NCBI GenBank assembly: GCA_031410595.1
Contig: JANNZM010000135.1
Coordinates: forward strand, 1 to 64,000
Length of the DNA stretch: 64,000 bases
Direction of reading: 5' to 3'
From: JANMCE01 sp031410595
Lineage (GTDB): Bacteria; Actinomycetota; Acidimicrobiia; Acidimicrobiales; Ilumatobacteraceae
Shown here: positions 61,345 to 64,000 of the stretch, piece after piece
Layout: the number at the start of each line of letters is the position of its first letter
How positions within the stretch are numbered: position 1 is the first letter of the stretch
Notes under the pieces: generated by a model
Database searches by the model: none
Seen by the model: only the letters and a program-made list of their open reading frames with translations
What the model was told of the DNA's origin: nothing
Translations under genes and position numbers: made by a program

Positions 61345-62305
61345 ACCGACTTCCCCAGCTACCCTCGCTCCGCCGCCAGCCCCGGCCGCTTCGCAGGGAT
61401 ACGCGGACTACCCCTCTGGCGCGCAGCCACCGTTGCAGGTGCAACCACCGCTCCAGGCTGCGGCACCTGCCGTGCAGTATGTGCCCCAGCAGCCGTTCGC
61501 CCCCCAGCAGTACGCGCCGCAACCAACTGCGCCGCAGTACGCGCCTCAGCAGTACGCGCCGCAACCGGCCGCGCCGCAGTACGCGCCTCAGCAGTACGCG
61601 CCGCAACCGGCCGCGCCGCAGTACGCGCCTCAGCAGTACGCGCCTCAGCAGTACGCGCCTCAGCCGGCCGCTCCGCAGCAGTATGCGCCGCAGCAGCCTG
61701 CGCCGGCAGCGCCGCCGGCACCGAGTTCGGCTGATGCGCCCGCTCCTATCCCGATGAAGATTGTGATTTCAGGTGGGTTCGGCGTGGGAAAGACGACATT
61801 CGTCGGTACTATTTCCGATATTCCGCCGCTGACAACGGAGGCCGCCATGACAGGCATGGCCGTCGGTGTCGATAACCGCGGGCAGGTGTCCACCAAGACC
61901 ACGACGACCGTGGCTATGGACTTCGGCCGCGTCGCCGTCGATCGCAGTCTCGTGCTGTATCTGTTCGGTACACCGGGCCAGGACCGTTTCGGGTTCATGT
62001 GGGATGACCTGGTCACCGGCGCCCTCGGCGCCATCGTGCTGGTCGATACCCGTCGTCTCGATGACTGCTTTGCGGCCATCGACTATTTCGAGGATCGTCA
62101 AATCCCCTTCGTGGTTGTGCTCAACCGATTCGACGGTCAGCTCATGCACAGCGTCGATGCGGTGCGCGCCGCGCTGCAGCTCGACCCCGATGTCCCGATC
62201 GTCACCACCGACGCCCGCAACCGCCAGAACGTCAAGGAATCAGTCCTCGCCCTGCTCGATGTCGTGCTCAGCCGCGCCATCGCCCGCAACGGCCACAGCC
62301 TCTAG
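61322..62305 (+). CDS. Conservon-type small GTPase (CvnD-like) with a Gln/Pro/Ala/Tyr-rich N-terminal tail
   Basis: A 327-residue protein. Residues 1-140 are low complexity, with tandem PQQYAPQPAAPQYA units. From residue 147 a GTPase follows: Walker A SGGFGVGKTTFVGTI, the switch-II motif YLFGTPGQDRFGFMWDDL, and VVVLNRFDG in place of the NKxD motif. Conservon GTPases are of the MglA/Rho-like type and act with the roadblock protein. The start is uncertain: TTG 61322 is the longest, while GTG 61328 and GTG 61334 are alternatives, all overlapping the DUF742 gene. Confidence 0.92.
   Translation: MQVYVHSEPTSPATLAPPPAPAASQGYADYPSGAQPPLQVQPPLQAAAPAVQYVPQQPFAPQQYAPQPTAPQYAPQQYAPQPAAPQYAPQQYAPQPAAPQYAPQQYAPQQYAPQPAAPQQYAPQQPAPAAPPAPSSADAPAPIPMKIVISGGFGVGKTTFVGTISDIPPLTTEAAMTGMAVGVDNRGQVSTKTTTTVAMDFGRVAVDRSLVLYLFGTPGQDRFGFMWDDLVTGALGAIVLVDTRRLDDCFAAIDYFEDRQIPFVVVLNRFDGQLMHSVDAVRAALQLDPDVPIVTTDARNRQNVKESVLALLDVVLSRAIARNGHSL
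61505..61689. repeat. 42-bp in-frame tandem repeat in the GTPase gene
   Basis: A unit of 42 bp beginning CAGTACGCGCCTCAG recurs at 61535, 61577 and 61619, with degenerate copies on both sides, coding for Gln-Tyr-Ala-Pro-rich sequence. All copies keep the frame. The period is a multiple of three, as expected when selection preserves the protein while the copy number drifts. Confidence 0.8.
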
Positions 62306-62319
62306 CCCAAAACCGTCTG

Positions 62320-62361
62320 GCAGTGCCCGGTGTTGATATGCGACATGGGCTACTGCAGGAA
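62320..62361. repeat. 42-bp hairpin repeat, copy B
   Basis: Starts GCAGTGCCCGGTGTTGA and ends ACTGCAGGAA, the same length and layout as the copies at 17370 and 63385; the two arms pair with GCAGT/ACTGC outermost. It lies between the GTPase stop and galE and is followed by ACTTGGTACCGTGTCGA. Confidence 0.75.
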
Positions 62362-62402
62362 CTTGGTACCGTGTCGAGTCGTCTCGCTGAGGAGTGTTCA
62401 TC

Positions 62403-63375
62403 ATGGCGGTACTCGTTACCGGTGGCGCTGGCTACATCGGCTCACACACCGTGCGCGCCCTGCGTGAAGTCGGGCCTGACGTGGTGGTGCTCGACAGTCT
62501 CGAGTTTGGACATACCGAGGCCATCCCGGGCATTGCGTTCGTGAAGGGTGACATCTCCGACGAGGCATTGATCGCTGACACCATCGCCACCTACAACGTC
62601 GACAGCATCATCCACTTCGCCGCGTACAAAGCGGCGGGGGAGTCGATGCACATGCTGGCGCGCTACTTCGACAACAACGTCACTAACGCCCACGCCATGT
62701 TGAAGGCCGCCGAAAGGGCTGGCGTGCGTCGCATCGTGTTTTCTTCCACGGCAGCGGTCTATGGCACCCCCGATGTTGTGCCGGTTGTCGAAACGGCAAC
62801 GCTGCAGCCCGAGAGTCCGTATGGCGAATCGAAGCTCATGTTCGAACGGATTTTGAAGTGGTTCGACTACGCCCACGACGTGCGTTCGGTCAGCCTGCGG
62901 TACTTCAACGCTGCGGGTGCAGCTATGGAAGGCGGGCTGGGGGAGGACTGGACGGTCACGGTCAACCTTGTACCCATCGTGATGAAAGCAGCGCTCGAGC
63001 GGCGTGGTCCGGTCGAAGTATTCGGCACCGACTATCCAACGCCCGACGGCACTGCTATCCGCGACTACATCCACGTCGATGACCTCTCGGCCGCGCATGT
63101 GATGGCGCTTCGCTACCTGGAGGACGGTGGCGAGACAACCGCCATCAACCTCGGCACCGGCGTCGGTTCATCGGTCAAGCAGGTGCTTGACACCACCGAG
63201 CGCATCTCGGGCGTCCGGGTGCCGCAGATCATGTCCCCCCGCCGCGCCGGTGATCCCGTGCAAGTCTTCGCCGACAACACCACGGCCCGACATGTGCTCG
63301 GATGGACCCCCGTCTACGGCCTAGAGGAAACAAAGCGCCTGGACCTGGCACTCCACCCACATCAACGGCTTCTAA
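62403..63375 (+). CDS. galE: UDP-glucose 4-epimerase with a frameshift near its C-terminus
   Basis: Interconverts UDP-glucose and UDP-galactose with tightly bound NAD. The core is complete: VLVTGGAGYIGSHTVRALRE, SIIHFAAYKAAGESMHMLAR, FSSTAAVYGT, the YxxxK pair in SPYGESKLMFERIL, RYFNAAGA and the NAD-closing IHVDDLSAAHVMALRYLEDG. After YGLEE at 63329 the frame turns into unrelated sequence that runs to 63551. One base later, in the next frame, AWTWHSTHINGF and a TAA at 63375 give the usual family C-terminus. So a 1-bp gain (or a 2- or 5-bp loss) lies in the AAACAAAG stretch at about 63328-63336. The start is ATG 62403, not the GTG 9 bp upstream. Confidence 0.85.
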
Positions 63376-63384
63376 TCGGTTTTG

Positions 63385-63426
63385 GCAGTACCCGGTGTCG
63401 ATTCCCGACGGCGCCTACTGCAGGAA
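63385..63426. repeat. 42-bp hairpin repeat, copy C
   Basis: GCAGTACCCGGTGTCGA, a 5-nt centre, GACGGCGCCTACTGCAGGAA. It begins 9 bp after the restored galE stop. Copies B and C therefore flank galE in the same orientation, about 1.06 kb apart. Confidence 0.75.
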
Positions 63427-63505
63427 AAATTGAGGAGACGCGGTGTGGTCGCCTGGCGTACTGTCTGGGTTCTTCCCTCTCATGTTCTACTGGTGGGAGG
63501 AAGTC

Positions 63506-64000
63506 ATGGAACACGCGTTGGCGACGCACCTGGCGGTGCAGCACGGCATAGTGAGCCGCACGTGGTTGCACGAGAACGGGTTTACGGCGGGTCGGGTGCG
63601 AACCTTGCTCGGCAATGGCACGCTGGTCGAGGTGTACCGGGGCATCTACCGCTCGTTCAGCGCTCCTGAAACCGAGGAGCAGCGCATTGTTGGTCTCGGG
63701 CTTCGCTACGGGGCGGTGGCGTCCCACACCACGGCCGGGCGGATCTGGGGGCTGCGCAAGTTGGGGGCTGACCAAACACTTGAGGTCTCCGTGCCGCGAG
63801 GTCGATGCAACCCCGTCGGAAAGGTTCGGGTCCACGCCCGCCGTTCGCTGGAGGAACAGGACCTCCTACGTCCAAGTGATGGCGTCGCGTTCACTGCTGT
63901 GCCGCGGACTGTGTTCGATCTGGCGGCCCTCCTTCATCCGCAGACCTTGGAATCGATCATTGAACAGTGCCTCAACCGAAAGCTGTGCAGCTTCGCCGAT
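63506..64000 (+). CDS. AbiEi-like / DUF559-type protein, 3' truncated by window edge
   Basis: The frame is open to the window end; 165 residues are visible, starting MEHALATHLAVQHGIVSRTW with GGAGG 7 bases before the ATG. Residues 1-50 are a small winged-helix-like domain (VRTLLGNGTLVEVYRGIYRS), followed by EEQRIVGLGLRYGAVASHTT and VPRTVFDLAALLHPQTLESI. This architecture is that of actinobacterial AbiEi-type antitoxin-domain proteins, which often end in a DUF559 endonuclease-like domain outside this window. A role in phage defence or as an endonuclease is possible, but the decisive C-terminal part is not visible. Confidence 0.7.
   Translation, partial: MEHALATHLAVQHGIVSRTWLHENGFTAGRVRTLLGNGTLVEVYRGIYRSFSAPETEEQRIVGLGLRYGAVASHTTAGRIWGLRKLGADQTLEVSVPRGRCNPVGKVRVHARRSLEEQDLLRPSDGVAFTAVPRTVFDLAALLHPQTLESIIEQCLNRKLCSFAD

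Noticed and set aside
59544..61689. Tandem repeats considered as a CRISPR array
   Set aside because: The repeats are in frame inside coding genes, contiguous and without unique spacers. No cas gene is present.

Overview
The window is a high-GC, gene-dense bacterial chromosome segment with short gaps and many 1-4 bp stop/start overlaps. The gene content points to Actinomycetota: an F420-dependent luciferase-like oxidoreductase, a mycoredoxin-like glutaredoxin, homodimeric AceE, Ku plus a stand-alone LigD polymerase, a conservon-type kinase/roadblock/DUF742/GTPase operon, and a K+ locus ordered like Mycobacterium Rv2690c-Rv2694c. Acidimicrobiia (Ilumatobacter-like) is my best guess; this is inference, since no rRNA or tRNA gene is visible.

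Layout. 1-7.7 kb: nucleotide-sugar and glycan genes (partial GDP-mannose 4,6-dehydratase, GT2 glycosyltransferase, methyltransferase, YfhO-like membrane protein, UDP-glucose dehydrogenase, UDP-glucuronate decarboxylase). 7.8-9.3 kb: accessory patch with a small secreted protein, a FitAB-like toxin-antitoxin pair whose toxin has an internal deletion, a 74-bp palindromic repeat and a mobile-mystery-A protein. 9.4-13.4 kb: HhH-GPD repair protein, AceE, RNase HI. 13.5-17.3 kb: three-gene surface-protein operon (DUF2341 protein, membrane protein, small exported protein). 17.4-24.7 kb: HODM-family protein, DUF445 protein, PanB/PanC, patatin, FAD oxidoreductase, TIGR01777 epimerase. 24.8-31.5 kb: K+ permease divergent from two TrkA/RCK proteins, an IPNS-like oxygenase, ParDE, a second palindromic repeat, an OB-fold protein, and a TlpA-like lipoprotein with an in-frame TGA exactly where the first redox cysteine should be.

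31.6-36.1 kb: lipoate/2-oxoacid dehydrogenase operon (E3, E2, and a LipB-LipA fusion). 36.1-45.5 kb: inverted-repeat-rich gap, lipoprotein, membrane protein, Ku/LigD-pol, subtilase, amidase, mycoredoxin, thioesterase, F420 oxidoreductase. 45.6-56.1 kb: 1456-residue DUF11 surface protein with a structured leader, cobalamin adenosyltransferase, leucyl aminopeptidase, CAP-domain repeat protein, rhodanese-MoeB fusion. 56.2-62.3 kb: conservon-like signalling operon. 62.3-64 kb: galE with a C-terminal frameshift, flanked by two copies of a 42-bp hairpin repeat (a third lies at 17.4 kb), and a partial AbiEi-like gene.

How the genes connect: E3, E2 and LipB-LipA together make and use lipoylated E2, and AceE at 10-12.8 kb would supply the E1 activity. 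Ugd and the decarboxylase convert UDP-glucose to UDP-xylose. The most interesting single object is the probable selenoprotein at 30.4-31.0 kb, which has a plausible bacterial SECIS hairpin in the expected place.
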